DNA of 64,000 nucleotides, taken from positions 57,239 to 121,238 of the forward strand of contig NZ_JALXOZ010000006.1 of assembly GCF_025147465.1 (NCBI RefSeq). The letters run 5' to 3'. Position numbers and translations under genes: made by a program. Under the pieces are notes generated by a model. That model saw only the letters and a program-made list of their open reading frames with translations. It was not told the DNA's origin and did no database searches. Source of the DNA: Dermabacter sp. p3-SID358. GTDB lineage: Bacteria > Actinomycetota > Actinomycetes > Actinomycetales > Dermabacteraceae. The number at the start of each line of letters is the position of its first letter. Within the stretch, counting starts at the first letter, position 1. This document shows positions 34,982 to 44,541 of this stretch, one piece after another.

Positions 34982-36847
34982 ATGAATGCCCACGATTCTT
35001 CCGCTTCGCCCGACCTGTTCTCGAACTACCTGGAGTCCACGCGCGCCAGCGAGCAGCAGGCGCCGGCTGTTCATACCCAGGCAACACCCCGCAAGCCCTC
35101 GTCCTTTGCCGCGCAGCAAATGCCGCCAGCGTTTCCCGAGCGAGCGGCGTGGGGCACGGCCCCGAAGCTTCGCGCGTGGCAGGCAGAAGCGCTCAAGCTA
35201 TATCAGGATTCGCAGCCGCGCGACTTTATGACAGTCGCAACCCCCGGCGCGGGTAAAACGACGTTTGCACTCCAGGTCGCCGCGGGCCTTCTGCGCGAGG
35301 GCATCGTACGCCGCGTGACGGTGGTCGCGCCCACGGAGCACCTCAAAACCCAGTGGGCCGATTCCGCTTTGCGCGTGGGCATTCAGATCGATCCGAACTT
35401 CTCTAACGCTCAGGGCCGCCACGGCGATCACTACCAGGGGGTGGCCCTCACGTATGCCCAGGTGGGAGCGAACCCGCGGCTGCACCGTGCACGCACGGAG
35501 GCCGCCCCAACCCTCGTGATTCTTGACGAGATCCATCACGCGGGCGATGCCCTGACGTGGGGTGAAGGTGTGCGCGAGGCCTTCGACCCGGCTAAGCGCC
35601 GCCTTGCTCTTACGGGCACCCCGTTCCGCTCGGACGATGCGCACATCCCATTCGTGCGCTACGAAGCGGACGGCGAGGGCTTCCTCCGTTCCAAGGCTGA
35701 TTACACGTACGGCTATCGCGAGGCGCTTCACGACCACGTTGTGCGCCCTGTGCTTTTCATGACGTACTCGGGGCGTATGCACTGGCGCACCAAAAGCGGG
35801 GACGAGGTCTCGGCGCAGCTCGGCGGCCTCGAGACGAAAGACATCATGCAGCAGGCGTGGCGCACGGCCCTCGATCCGAAGGGCGAGTGGATCCCTACGG
35901 TTCTTCAGGCCGCGGATCAGCGCCTCACGGAGGTTCGGCGCGGAGTGAGTGACGCGGGCGGGCTCGTGATCGCCACTGACCAGTCGAACGCGCGCGCCTA
36001 CGCAAAAATTCTCGAGCGGATCACGGGTGAGAAGCCTACGCTCGTGCTTTCCGATGACTCGACCGCGGGCCGCAAAATCGAGGAGTTCAATGACTCGAAG
36101 GATCGCTGGATGGTCGCGGTGCGCATGGTGTCCGAGGGCGTCGACGTGCCGCGCCTTTCCGTAGGCGTATATGCAACCTCGACCTCGACCCCGATGTTCT
36201 TTGCGCAGGCCGTGGGGCGTTTCGTGCGTTCGCGCACGCGAGGTGAGACCGCGAGCGTTTTTCTCCCGTCCGTTCCCGTTCTCCTCGGCCTCGCGAACGA
36301 GATGGAGGCCGAGCGCGACCACGTGCTCGATATGCGAGAGAAGGAGCAGCTCGACCCGGAGACGGGGCTTGATGAGGATGCGCTGCGCGAGGCGAATCGG
36401 GAGGAAAGGGCAAGCAGCGAGCTCGAGGGCAGCTATGAAGCTCTCGAATCGGACGCGCACTTTGACCGCGTGCTCTTCGACGGTGGTGAGTACGGCGCGC
36501 TCGCGATGGCAGGCAGCGAGGAAGAGCGGGAGTTTCTCGGCATTCCTGGGCTGTTGGAGCCTGAGCAAGTGACCTCACTTTTGCGTGAGCGCCAGAAAAA
36601 TCAGCAGCAGCGCAGCTCGCGACATTCGAGTACGCCTGCGGCGCCCACGCACCGCGACGTCACCGCGCTGCGCAAGGAACTCAGTTCGCTCGTGTCGGGG
36701 TGGGCGCGGCGCACGGGAACCCCGCACGGTCAGGTGCACAACGAGTTGCGCCGCCGCTCGGGTGGTCCGGCCGTTCCGCAAGCGAGCGCGGAGCAGATTC
36801 AAAAAAGGATTGACATTCTGCGCGGCTGGTTTGTGGGGAAGAAGTAG
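34982..36847 (+). CDS. DEAD/DEAH-type superfamily 2 helicase
   Basis: A 621-residue SF2 helicase. Walker A is TPGAGKTTF near 82-90 and motif II is VILDEIHHAGD near 180-190, a DEIH variant; later motifs include LALTGTPFRSD, RMVSEGVDVPRLSVGVYATSTSTP and QAVGRFVRS. The N-terminal half has RAWQAEALKLYQDSQPRDFMTVATPG, usual for type III-restriction-like helicases; a nuclease partner is not seen. It may act with the DUF3039 protein. The start follows GGAGGGCGCC. The C-terminal 90 residues are charged. Confidence 0.88.
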   Translation: MNAHDSSASPDLFSNYLESTRASEQQAPAVHTQATPRKPSSFAAQQMPPAFPERAAWGTAPKLRAWQAEALKLYQDSQPRDFMTVATPGAGKTTFALQVAAGLLREGIVRRVTVVAPTEHLKTQWADSALRVGIQIDPNFSNAQGRHGDHYQGVALTYAQVGANPRLHRARTEAAPTLVILDEIHHAGDALTWGEGVREAFDPAKRRLALTGTPFRSDDAHIPFVRYEADGEGFLRSKADYTYGYREALHDHVVRPVLFMTYSGRMHWRTKSGDEVSAQLGGLETKDIMQQAWRTALDPKGEWIPTVLQAADQRLTEVRRGVSDAGGLVIATDQSNARAYAKILERITGEKPTLVLSDDSTAGRKIEEFNDSKDRWMVAVRMVSEGVDVPRLSVGVYATSTSTPMFFAQAVGRFVRSRTRGETASVFLPSVPVLLGLANEMEAERDHVLDMREKEQLDPETGLDEDALREANREERASSELEGSYEALESDAHFDRVLFDGGEYGALAMAGSEEEREFLGIPGLLEPEQVTSLLRERQKNQQQRSSRHSSTPAAPTHRDVTALRKELSSLVSGWARRTGTPHGQVHNELRRRSGGPAVPQASAEQIQKRIDILRGWFVGKK

Positions 36848-36902
36848 TCCGACGGTTGCCTGGCTCGACGGGAGTCGTGCGCGCGCATCGCGGGTTCGCG
36901 CG

Positions 36903-38264
36903 CTAGTCGGGGTCGATGCGCGTGTGCGAGAGATTCTCCAGCTCCGCGAGCGAGTGTACGACCGGAAGTGCGACGGTGCCGTCTTGCCCCGTGCGGATCT
37001 GAGAATCCGCGAGAGCGAGCTCCTCGAGGGCTCGTAAGTGCACTTCACGTGCGATTTCAATCCGCTCCCACTGGCCGAGTGGGTTGAGAACCTTTCCGTT
37101 CTCCACGATGCGCGTGAGTAGAGGGCGTGCGTTGAGCGAGTCCGACGGCTGCTCGCCCGCGTCGTCGGCAAGGACGAGTTCGGCACTCGCCGCGCCTTTG
37201 GCATCGCGCACGCGATAGGCACGCTTACTGCCCGCGATCGTTGCCTTTTGCGCCGATTTCTTCGCGACCGCTTCCATCTCGCCCCTAGAGTTTTCGCGCT
37301 CGACGAGCTTGAAAACAAAGCCCTGTGCAGGATGGTTGCCGCCCGTCACGAGGCGCGTGCCGATTCCGTAGCCGTCAACGGGGAAGTCACGCAGGTCGAA
37401 CACGCGCTCCTCGTCGAGATCGCTCGTTGCCGTGATCTTGGTATCCGTTGCGCCGAGCGCGTCGAGCTGCTCTCGCACCTCGCGCGCCGTCTCGCCAAGA
37501 TTTCCGGAGTCGATACGTACGGCACCGAGGTCGGGGCCCGCAATCTCGACCGCGGTGTCGATAGCCTCGCGAATGTCGAACGTGTCCACGAGGAGGCTCG
37601 TTCCGGCACCGAGTGAGTGCACTTGCGCGCGGAAGGCGTCTGCTTCGCTCTCGAATACGAGTGTGAAGGCATGCGCGGATGTGCCAGTAGTGGGAATGCC
37701 GTAGGTGCGGCCAGCCTCGAGATTCGATGTCGAGGCGAAGCCCACGATCGCGGCGGCGCGCGAGGCTGCAACGGCGGCATCTTCGTGGACCCGGCGCGAG
37801 CCCATCTCGATGCACGGCCGGCCGGCGGCTGCCTGGATCATGCGCGAGCCCACGGAAGCGATTGCCGAATCATGGTTGAGGATCGAGAGCACGATGGTCT
37901 CGAGAAGCACGCACTGCTCAAATGTGCCCTCGATACGCATAACGGGGGAGCTCGGGAAGAAGACCTCGCCTTCGGCGTAAGCTTCGATGTTTCCCTCGAA
38001 GCGATACCCCTCGAGGTAGGAGAGCAGGTCCTCCGTGAACTGCCCGGCCGAGCGTAAGAATTCAATATCCGCGCGATCGAAGCGGAAATCCTCGAGCGAG
38101 TCGAGAATACGTCCCACCCCCGCGAACGCGCCATAGCGCCGCCCCTCAGGAAGCGAACGCGTGAACACCTCGAACACGCATCGGCGATCCGCAACGCCAG
38201 CCTCGCGCGCGGCCTGAATCATGGTGAGCTCGTACAAATCGGTTTTCAGTGAAGTCGTCGCCAC
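36903..38264 (-). CDS. pncB: nicotinate phosphoribosyltransferase
   Basis: The 453-residue enzyme makes nicotinate mononucleotide from nicotinate and PRPP, the salvage route to NAD. It has KTDLYELTMIQAA near the start, RRYGAFAGVGRIL, an intact VDTFDIREAIDTAVEIAG and the SGNLGETAREVREQLDALGATDTKI phosphate-binding region. The frame begins with GTG at 38264. Exactly 6 bases before it is TAGGCT, so it seems to be leaderless. It converges with the helicase gene and is divergent from clpS. A variant of the dispersed motif (GAGTCCGACGGCT) lies in the region near residue 376. Confidence 0.93.
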   Translation of the reverse strand: MATTSLKTDLYELTMIQAAREAGVADRRCVFEVFTRSLPEGRRYGAFAGVGRILDSLEDFRFDRADIEFLRSAGQFTEDLLSYLEGYRFEGNIEAYAEGEVFFPSSPVMRIEGTFEQCVLLETIVLSILNHDSAIASVGSRMIQAAAGRPCIEMGSRRVHEDAAVAASRAAAIVGFASTSNLEAGRTYGIPTTGTSAHAFTLVFESEADAFRAQVHSLGAGTSLLVDTFDIREAIDTAVEIAGPDLGAVRIDSGNLGETAREVREQLDALGATDTKITATSDLDEERVFDLRDFPVDGYGIGTRLVTGGNHPAQGFVFKLVERENSRGEMEAVAKKSAQKATIAGSKRAYRVRDAKGAASAELVLADDAGEQPSDSLNARPLLTRIVENGKVLNPLGQWERIEIAREVHLRALEELALADSQIRTGQDGTVALPVVHSLAELENLSHTRIDPD

Positions 38265-38352
38265 GCCGTAAGCCTAAACGAGGAAGCCGGGTAGTCTTGG
38301 AGTCTCATATCCGTAAGAGGCGACGCGAGCTCGAGGCGAGGAAGGAGACACC

Positions 38353-38634
38353 GTGCGCGAGAAGAGCCAGAGTGAACCCCTGGCAAGCGTCGGAACCGAA
38401 ACCGACCGGAAATGGAACACCGTGGTGCTCAACGACGCCGTGAACGAGCAAACATACGTGACGTACGTTTTCCGCACTCACTTTGGATATGCGCGCTCGA
38501 AGGCGCACGCGCTCATGATGCAGGTCCACACCGAGGGGCGCGCGATCGTGTCGTGCGACGGGCGCGAAAAAGCGGAGTCCCACGTGGGGGCGATGCACGA
38601 GTTCGGGCTCCTCGCCATTCTCGAGGAGGCCTAG
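38353..38634 (+). CDS. clpS: ClpS adaptor for N-end rule proteolysis
   Basis: The 93-residue adaptor delivers substrates with bulky N-terminal residues to ClpAP/ClpCP. It has the family core WNTVVLNDAVNEQTYVTYVFRTHFGYARSKAHALMMQVH, and GRAIVSC near the C-terminus. The GTG start follows GAAGGAGA. The variable N-terminal extension contains a copy of the dispersed GCGTCGGAACC motif (38387-38397). The stop overlaps the DUF2017 start by one base. Confidence 0.95.
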   Translation: MREKSQSEPLASVGTETDRKWNTVVLNDAVNEQTYVTYVFRTHFGYARSKAHALMMQVHTEGRAIVSCDGREKAESHVGAMHEFGLLAILEEA

Positions 38635-39287
38635 TGGCGCATTCGTTCATTGCGCGCGCCGATGGTCGCCTCATGTGCAGGCTCGAGTCGGAAGAGAGAG
38701 CGGTACTCGCGCAGGTTGCTGGCGAAATCACCGACCTGATCCGTGTCGACCTCGGGTTTGGTGATCCCGGCGAAGGCGATCAGGGCGCGCGTGGGGCGAT
38801 GTCGGAGGATCCTCTCGCGAGGCTCGAAGCCGAAACCTCAAGCTCGCTCAGGGGAGAGCCGCGCGACAGCGCAATGAAGAGGCTCTTCCCTCCCGCAAGC
38901 GAAAACGACGAGGAGGCGGAGGAGTACCGCCGCCTCGCGCAAGCAAATCTCGCCGACACGCACATCTCGAATTTAAGTGCCCTGCGCGCAGGTCTCGAGG
39001 TCGCGGGCGATATTGGCGGCGAGGGCCCCCACGACGAAATCGTGATCGAACGCGCCGATGCGCTCGCGTGGCTCAAGGCACTCAATCTCATTCGCCTCGT
39101 GCTCGCGGACCGCATGGGCATCGAGAACGACGGTGACTTCGAGGCCCTCCAACTTCTCTGTTCGAACGACCTCGAGCAAGTCGAGGCCGAACCGGGGGTC
39201 GCGGGCATGGAGTTCCTCGCGACCCTCTACGAGTTCGCCTCGTGGCTCCAGGCGACACTTCTCGGGGCCCTGAACGCACGCTCGTAG
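38634..39287 (+). CDS. DUF2017 family protein
   Basis: A 217-residue actinobacterial protein of family DUF2017. The N-terminal 60 residues and the C-terminal region (VIERADALAWLKALNLIRLVLADRMGI...YEFASWLQATLLGAL) are conserved; the middle is acidic and variable. Function unknown, but it sits between clpS and murI in most actinobacteria, as here. The GTG start at 38634 overlaps the clpS stop (TAGTG) and has GAGGAGG upstream, so it is translationally coupled to clpS. Confidence 0.88.
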   Translation: MAHSFIARADGRLMCRLESEERAVLAQVAGEITDLIRVDLGFGDPGEGDQGARGAMSEDPLARLEAETSSSLRGEPRDSAMKRLFPPASENDEEAEEYRRLAQANLADTHISNLSALRAGLEVAGDIGGEGPHDEIVIERADALAWLKALNLIRLVLADRMGIENDGDFEALQLLCSNDLEQVEAEPGVAGMEFLATLYEFASWLQATLLGALNARS

Positions 39288-39358
39288 CCCTTGTGAGATC
39301 GCTTGCACGGGTGCGCCGAACAGCTCTCCAGATAGACCCAGATCGATAGATTGATGGT

Positions 39359-40180
39359 GTGGACGATTCACCCATCGGGATTTTTGATAGCGGGATCGGC
39401 GGGCTCACTGTCGCGCGCGCGATCATCGATCAGTTGCCGAATGAAAAGCTTTTCTACATCGGCGACACGGCCCACACGCCCTATGGCGATAAGCCGCTCG
39501 CGAAGGTGCGCGAATACGCGCTCGGGGTCATGGACGAACTCGTTGAGCACGACGTAAAGATGCTTGTGATCGCCTGTAATACGGCAACCGCGGCGGCTCT
39601 TGCGGACGCGCGCGAACGCTACAGCGTTCCAGTCCTCGAGGTCATCAAACCAGCAGTTCGCCGCGCTGTCTCGGTCACAAACAACAAGCGGGTCGGTGTG
39701 ATCGGCACGCGGGCGACCGTCAAATCGGGTGCCTACCAGGACGCGTTTTCCGCTGCTGTCGATGTGCATGTCGAAGCGGCCGCGTGCCCCCGCTTCGTAG
39801 AGTTCCTCGAGAGCGGAACCGACTCGGGCGACGAAGTTCTCGCCGCCGCTGAGGAGTACCTCGCGCCCCTCAAGGCCGCGGGCGTCGACACGCTCGTGCT
39901 TGGCTGTACGCACTACCCGCTGCTCGCGGGAGTGATCAGTTACGTCATGGGCCCCGACGTCACGCTCGTGTCTTCCTCCGAGGAAACTGCGATGGACGTG
40001 TACCGCACGCTACAAGAAAAGGACCTCATGCGTACCGCCGAAGCACCGCCGCGCCACGTCTTTGCCGAGACCGCGCCGCGCGTCGGTCGCGTCAGCAACT
40101 TTGAGCGGCTTTCGCAGAGGTTTCTTGGCCCTGCCATTACCCACACGACGTCAATCCCCGTCATCGAGGAGGGTGCATGA
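39359..40180 (+). CDS. murI: glutamate racemase
   Basis: The 273-residue enzyme makes D-glutamate for peptidoglycan. The two catalytic cysteines are in [10 protein letters not shown] (near 76) and LGCTHYPLL (near 182), and the N-terminal [17 protein letters not shown] is standard. The GTG at 39359 has no Shine-Dalgarno, but TAGATT ends 6 bases before it: another leaderless-type start. The next gene overlaps by 4 bases. Confidence 0.95.
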   Translation: MDDSPIGIFDSGIGGLTVARAIIDQLPNEKLFYIGDTAHTPYGDKPLAKVREYALGVMDELVEHDVKMLVIACNTATAAALADARERYSVPVLEVIKPAVRRAVSVTNNKRVGVIGTRATVKSGAYQDAFSAAVDVHVEAAACPRFVEFLESGTDSGDEVLAAAEEYLAPLKAAGVDTLVLGCTHYPLLAGVISYVMGPDVTLVSSSEETAMDVYRTLQEKDLMRTAEAPPRHVFAETAPRVGRVSNFERLSQRFLGPAITHTTSIPVIEEGA

Positions 40181-40959
40181 GCATCGAATTGACCGTGGTC
40201 GGTTGCTCCGGGAGCTACGAGGGACCGGGCGAGCCAGCCTCGGCCTATCTCGTGACAGTCCCGGGCAAGCACGGGAAGCCATTTCGCATCCTCATGGATT
40301 GTGGAAGCGGAGCTCTTTCGAATCTTCACAAGGTTATTGACCCGTCGCTCATCGACATCATCCTCATCTCTCACCTCCACGCCGATCACTTCCTTGATCT
40401 CGCGGGGCTCGAGGTCTACCTCGCCTATCACCCACTCGTGAACTGCCCGACCGTGCGCGTCTTCGCGCCCGAAGGCCTCGACGATCGCCTGAGTGCCGCA
40501 ACCGGCAACCCGGATCCAATCCCGCCGGGGGCAAGCCGCGCGCCCTACGAGTTCATTCCCATGTCCGCCGGTGACAGCATCGAAGCTGGAAAAGGGATCA
40601 TCACGGCCGTCTCCGTCAAGCATCCGGTGCCCGCCTTCGGTTTCCGAATTGAGGTAGGAGACTCCGTTCTCGCGTACACGGGTGATACGGATTCGTGCGA
40701 AGGGGTAGCTGCGCTCGCCGAGGAAGCCGATCTGCTCCTGTGCGAAGCCGGCTACATCGAGGGTAGAGACGACCACTTCACAGGCATCCACCTCACCGGT
40801 AAACGCGCGGGGATTCTCGCGCGCCAAGCAGGCGTAAAAAAGCTCCTCCTTACTCATATCCCGCCGTGGACCGACCGCGAAGTTCCGCTTGGAGAGGCCC
40901 GCGCCGAGTTTGACGGACCGCTCGAACTCGCCGAGGCGCTTCACACCTACACACTTTGA
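40177..40959 (+). CDS. metallo-beta-lactamase fold hydrolase
   Basis: A 260-residue MBL-fold hydrolase, with the HLHADH metal motif ([14 protein letters not shown], near 68) and a C-terminal His and Asp ([38 protein letters not shown]). It is related to the RNase Z/ElaC and phosphodiesterase branch; actinobacterial members in this position have been linked to cyclic nucleotide or RNA processing, but the substrate is not settled. It overlaps murI by 4 bases and precedes rph, so it is part of a murI-MBL-rph-rdgB operon. Confidence 0.85.
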   Translation: MSIELTVVGCSGSYEGPGEPASAYLVTVPGKHGKPFRILMDCGSGALSNLHKVIDPSLIDIILISHLHADHFLDLAGLEVYLAYHPLVNCPTVRVFAPEGLDDRLSAATGNPDPIPPGASRAPYEFIPMSAGDSIEAGKGIITAVSVKHPVPAFGFRIEVGDSVLAYTGDTDSCEGVAALAEEADLLLCEAGYIEGRDDHFTGIHLTGKRAGILARQAGVKKLLLTHIPPWTDREVPLGEARAEFDGPLELAEALHTYTL

Positions 40960-40989
40960 ACGCACGTAGCGATCACCGAGGAGAGAGCC

Positions 40990-41733
40990 ATGACCGAACA
41001 GATCACCCGAATCGATGGACGCACCGTTGATCAGCTCCGCGACGTGACAATCACTCGCGGCTGGCTCGACCATGCCGAGGGAAGCTGCCTCATCGAATTT
41101 GGCCGCACGCGCGTGCTGTGCGCGGCGAGCTTCACCGAGGGCGTCCCCCGCTGGAAAAAAGGCAGCGGGACAGGCTGGGTCACAGCCGAGTACGCGATGC
41201 TCCCGCGCGCGACCGGAACTCGCTCGGATCGCGAGAGCGTCAAGGGCAAGATCGGCGGACGCACTCACGAAATTTCGCGACTCATCGGCCGCTCGCTGCG
41301 CAGCGTCGTGGACATGAAGGCGCTTGGCGAGAACACCATCCAGCTCGATTGCGACGTGCTCCAAGCCGACGGTGGCACGCGAACTGCCGCGATCACCGGG
41401 GCCTACGTCGCGCTCGTGGACGCGATCGCGTGGGGCAAGCGCTACGCGTCGATCCCCGTGCTCGCCGACGTCATTCGCGACTCGGTTTCGGCGGTGAGCG
41501 TCGGCATCATTGGCGGCACACCGATGCTCGACCTCGAGTATCGCGAAGACGTCAAGGCCGAGACCGACATGAACGTTGTCATGACCGGCTCGGGTGAATT
41601 TGTCGAGGTCCAGGGCACCGCCGAGGGAGCGCCGTTCAGCTACGACGAGCTTAACCAGCTCCTCGGCCTCGCCTCGAAGGGGTGCGAGGAGCTCATCCAA
41701 CTGCAGCTTCAAGCCTTTGAGGAGAGCAAGTGA
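40990..41733 (+). CDS. rph: ribonuclease PH
   Basis: The 247-residue phosphorolytic exonuclease trims the 3' end of tRNA precursors. It has the RNase PH core: [26 protein letters not shown] (substrate-binding arginines), [26 protein letters not shown] and [25 protein letters not shown] precedes the ATG. Its stop overlaps the GTG of rdgB by 4 bases. Confidence 0.96.
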   Translation: MTEQITRIDGRTVDQLRDVTITRGWLDHAEGSCLIEFGRTRVLCAASFTEGVPRWKKGSGTGWVTAEYAMLPRATGTRSDRESVKGKIGGRTHEISRLIGRSLRSVVDMKALGENTIQLDCDVLQADGGTRTAAITGAYVALVDAIAWGKRYASIPVLADVIRDSVSAVSVGIIGGTPMLDLEYREDVKAETDMNVVMTGSGEFVEVQGTAEGAPFSYDELNQLLGLASKGCEELIQLQLQAFEESK

Positions 41734-42359
41734 AAGCGAGCGCGAAGGTTGTGCTCGCGAGTCACAACCAGAAGAAGCTCAAAGAGCTGCGCGAGGTGCT
41801 CGGTGCGGCGATCGAGGGATTCGATCCCTCCCAGGTCGTTTCAAGCGCGGACCTTGGCCTCGCCGATCCGGTCGAGGACGGCGTGAGCTTCGAGGAGAAC
41901 GCTCTGATTAAGGCCCGCGCGGCGGCGAGCGTAAGCGGTCTCATCGCGATTGCCGATGACTCGGGTCTTGCTGTCGACATTCTCGGCGGAAGCCCCGGTA
42001 TTTTCAGTGCGCGTTGGTCTGGCCGCCACGGCGATGATGCGGCAAACAACGCGCTCCTCTTGGCTCAGCTCGCCGATATCGCGCCCGCACACCGCGGAGC
42101 ACGGTTCATGTGCGCGGCCGCCGCCGTCATTCCACACTCCGACGCTAGCGCAGCCCGCGAAGTTGTCGAGCTCGGCGAAATGCGCGGAGCCCTCCTCAAA
42201 GAGCCGCGAGGTGCAGGCGGTTTCGGGTACGACCCAATTTTTGTGCCCGAGGGATACGAGAAAACGTCGGCAGAACTATCCCCCGAGGAAAAGAACGCGA
42301 TCAGCCACCGAGGGAAGGCGTTTCGCGCACTCGCGACGCGTCTTGCGGGCCTGATGTGA
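41730..42359 (+). CDS. rdgB: RdgB/HAM1 non-canonical purine NTP pyrophosphatase
   Basis: The 209-residue enzyme hydrolyses dITP, XTP and ITP to monophosphates, keeping these out of DNA. It has the HAM1 signature [40 protein letters not shown] and [34 protein letters not shown]. The start is GTG, within the rph overlap. A DNA stretch CTCCGACGCT (near 42139) partly matches the dispersed motif. The gene ends the operon; the next gene is convergent. Confidence 0.95.
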   Translation: MKASAKVVLASHNQKKLKELREVLGAAIEGFDPSQVVSSADLGLADPVEDGVSFEENALIKARAAASVSGLIAIADDSGLAVDILGGSPGIFSARWSGRHGDDAANNALLLAQLADIAPAHRGARFMCAAAAVIPHSDASAAREVVELGEMRGALLKEPRGAGGFGYDPIFVPEGYEKTSAELSPEEKNAISHRGKAFRALATRLAGLM

Positions 42360-42387
42360 TTTTCTCTGCGACTCGAGTCGGGAACGA

Positions 42388-42924
42388 CTAGCTAATCCCG
42401 CCCGCTGCGAGGGCACGGCGCACGAGGATCGCGTGGGATTGCTCGAGTTCATCCATCACGGCTGAATCGAGGACCGTTGCGGCCTCGAACCACCCGAGGT
42501 CGAGCGCGTCTTCTTGCGGAGCGCAGTCACCTTCGACGGGAACGATGTAGGCGAGAGAAACCGCGTGCTGGCGCGGGTCCACGAAGGGCGACTGCCCCGG
42601 TGTGGGGAAATATTCGGCTACCGTGAACGGCACCATCGAGGTGGGAACCTTGGGGAGCGCGACCGCGCCGAGATCCTTTTCGACGTGCCGAATGATCGTT
42701 TCACGTAAGCTCTCATGCACGAGGACGCGGCCCGACACGAGGGAACGGATGATGCGACCGGAACCGTCGGCCCGAAGAAGCAGGCCGATCTCCCTGATGG
42801 CCCCGTAGGCGTCGAGCCGCACTGGAACGATATCGACGTAGAGAATCGGGAGTTTGCGGCGCAGCTCGCGGATTTCGTCGTCGTCAAACCAATTGGATTC
42901 GGTTCCCACTGCGGTACGCGTCAT
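42388..42924 (-). CDS. Nudix-fold family protein (DUF4916-like)
   Basis: A 178-residue protein with a Nudix-like fold. The segment GRVLVHESLRETIIRHVEKDLGA (about 65-87) matches the Nudix box only partly: Gly, the first Glu and the ending LG are present, but the REUxEE part reads RHVEKD, so hydrolysis is uncertain. C-terminal DLGWFEAATVLDSAVMDELEQSHAILVRRAL is typical of the actinobacterial DUF4916 set. It overlaps the histidine phosphatase gene by 4 bases; the two are coupled. AAGGAG precedes the ATG. Confidence 0.75.
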   Translation of the reverse strand: MTRTAVGTESNWFDDDEIRELRRKLPILYVDIVPVRLDAYGAIREIGLLLRADGSGRIIRSLVSGRVLVHESLRETIIRHVEKDLGAVALPKVPTSMVPFTVAEYFPTPGQSPFVDPRQHAVSLAYIVPVEGDCAPQEDALDLGWFEAATVLDSAVMDELEQSHAILVRRALAAGGIS

Positions 42925-43643
42925 CGTGACTCCTTGGGATCGTGGGGTGGTGCGGTGCTTGGTCGGTAGGCCTCAAGTGCGGGGCACTCGGCGAGCGGGA
43001 GAGACCCCGGGTCGGTTCCATGCGGGGCATCCCATGTGGGATCGATCGTGGGGATCGCGCCCTCGTTGTGGCGCCACTCGAAGGGGTCGCGCAGCGAGAA
43101 CCCGGCGATCATGGGCACGCGCCAAAGAGTTGGGGCGATGTCGAGGAGGCTGAGTGAGGTGTTCGGGAAAGAGGTGAAGGCTCGCTGGGCGACGGCACTC
43201 ATGAGATAGCGGATGAGCGTGCCGTGGGCGACGACAAGGATTCGCCCATCGGGGTGCTGTGCCGAAATCTCGCGCAGCGCGGCGCATGCGCGCTCGAGAA
43301 CGGCATTAATGCTTTCGCGTCCGGGGAAATCGCGCTTCGGGTAAGCCTTGTACGCTTCGGTGCTTGGAACGCCCTCGGCCCACCCGAAATCGACCTCGCG
43401 GAAGCCCTCGTGCGCCCCGAGGTACGGAAGCTGGTGGTCGTCTGCGATGACCTCCGCGGTCTGGCGTGCACGGATGAGCGGCGAGCTCATGACGAAGTCC
43501 CATGGAAACGGGGGAGTGGAATCCAAAGCGTGGTGGGCTTGTTCGATGCCTGTTGCGTTGAGGGGCACATCGCTCGCCCCTTGGAAGATGTTTTTCAGAT
43601 TCCAATCGGTTTGGCCGTGCCGCACAAGGCCGATCAGGGTCAT
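42921..43643 (-). CDS. histidine phosphatase family protein
   Basis: A 240-residue phosphoglycerate-mutase-like phosphatase. The catalytic RHG motif is in IGLVRHGQTDWN (about 4-15), the second His in VVAHGTLIRYLMS near 148, and EGFREVDFGWAEG near 82 carries the acid. Members act on phosphorylated sugars or cofactors; the exact substrate is unknown. The ATG at 43643 follows GAGGAGGAACC; the open frame continues upstream through the tRNA-Leu gene but is not coding there. A Nudix-like gene follows in a 4-base overlap. Confidence 0.9.
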   Translation of the reverse strand: MTLIGLVRHGQTDWNLKNIFQGASDVPLNATGIEQAHHALDSTPPFPWDFVMSSPLIRARQTAEVIADDHQLPYLGAHEGFREVDFGWAEGVPSTEAYKAYPKRDFPGRESINAVLERACAALREISAQHPDGRILVVAHGTLIRYLMSAVAQRAFTSFPNTSLSLLDIAPTLWRVPMIAGFSLRDPFEWRHNEGAIPTIDPTWDAPHGTDPGSLPLAECPALEAYRPSTAPPHDPKESR

Positions 43644-43687
43644 CGGTTCCTCCTCAACGCTCAGTTCGCTGTCGAGATGAGAGTGAG

Positions 43688-43769
<82 letters not shown>

Positions 43770-43874
43770 ATACCCGTCAAGCTTACCTGCCCGCATCGTC
43801 GCGGTGAAAGTCCAGCCGACGACCGGTAGACTCAAGCGGTACGACCATGCGACCACATATCCGGGGAGGAACTC

Positions 43875-44189
43875 GTGGGAAAGAAGAAGGATAGCCTCGA
43901 GGACATGAAGGACGAGGCCCTGCGCCGCCAGGACAATCTCGCCGCTGACATCGACGAACTGCTCGACCGGGTCAACCCCGTCAATGCATTCCAGCGCTGG
44001 AAGAACGAAGCGAAGGATTCCACGAAGTCTTTTTTCGTCGCCGATAGCGGCGCCGTGAAGCCCGTCCCGGTCGCGGGTCTCGTCGGTGGCGCTCTCGGCC
44101 TCCTCGCGGTTACGGCTGGCGCAATTGTGCTCGTGACCCGCACGCCGAAGGACGGCATCTACTACGACCGGGACTACAGCAAGAAGTGA
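43875..44189 (+). CDS. DUF3618-like membrane-anchored protein
   Basis: A 104-residue protein with a charged, helical N-terminal part (about 1-55; RRQDNLAADIDELLDRVNP fits DUF3618), then one membrane helix (about 66-88) and a short basic tail. The role is unknown; related proteins are found near envelope-stress or phage-shock-like genes. GGGGAGGA precedes the GTG start. The stop overlaps the start of the GroES-like gene by 4 bases, so the two are coupled. Confidence 0.75.
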   Translation: MGKKKDSLEDMKDEALRRQDNLAADIDELLDRVNPVNAFQRWKNEAKDSTKSFFVADSGAVKPVPVAGLVGGALGLLAVTAGAIVLVTRTPKDGIYYDRDYSKK

Positions 44190-44509
44190 GCGACTCGTCA
44201 TCGCTTCCCCTGCGGATGCTCCACGACCGTTTACTCGTGGAGCCCGATCCCGAGGGTGAGCGCCGCAGTAAGTCTGGGATTCTCATTCCAGCGACCGTGA
44301 ACGTTTCGACTCGGCTTTCGTGGGCGAACGTCGTGGCTGCTGGCAGCAACGTGCGCCAGGTGCGCGTTGGCGACCGGGTGCTCTTCGATCCCGCTGATCG
44401 CGCCGAGGTCGAACTTGACGCGAAAGTGTATGTGCTTCTTCGCGAGCGCGACGTGCACGCCGTGCATGAAGATTCGCACGAAGGCAACGTCGCTGGCCTC
44501 TATCTTTGA
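44186..44509 (+). CDS. GroES-like co-chaperone family protein
   Basis: A 107-residue GroES-fold protein: LPLRMLHDRLLVEPDPEGERRSKSGILIPATV, then VVAAGSNVRQVRVGDRVLFDPADRAEVELDAKVYVLLRERDVHAV. This resembles the Cpn10 barrel, with the mobile loop in the usual place, but there is no GroEL gene in the window and the sequence is not a canonical GroES, so it may be an accessory paralogue. The GTG start overlaps the DUF3618 gene. The SDR gene follows 32 bases later. Confidence 0.82.
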   Translation: MSDSSSLPLRMLHDRLLVEPDPEGERRSKSGILIPATVNVSTRLSWANVVAAGSNVRQVRVGDRVLFDPADRAEVELDAKVYVLLRERDVHAVHEDSHEGNVAGLYL

Positions 44510-44541
44510 CCGCATTCGCCTCCCAACGGAAGGAATCATTC

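Noticed and set aside
39940..41712. 590-codon minus-strand frame over murI, MBL and rph
   Set aside because: Three conserved plus-strand genes occupy it; the antisense protein has no recognisable domains.
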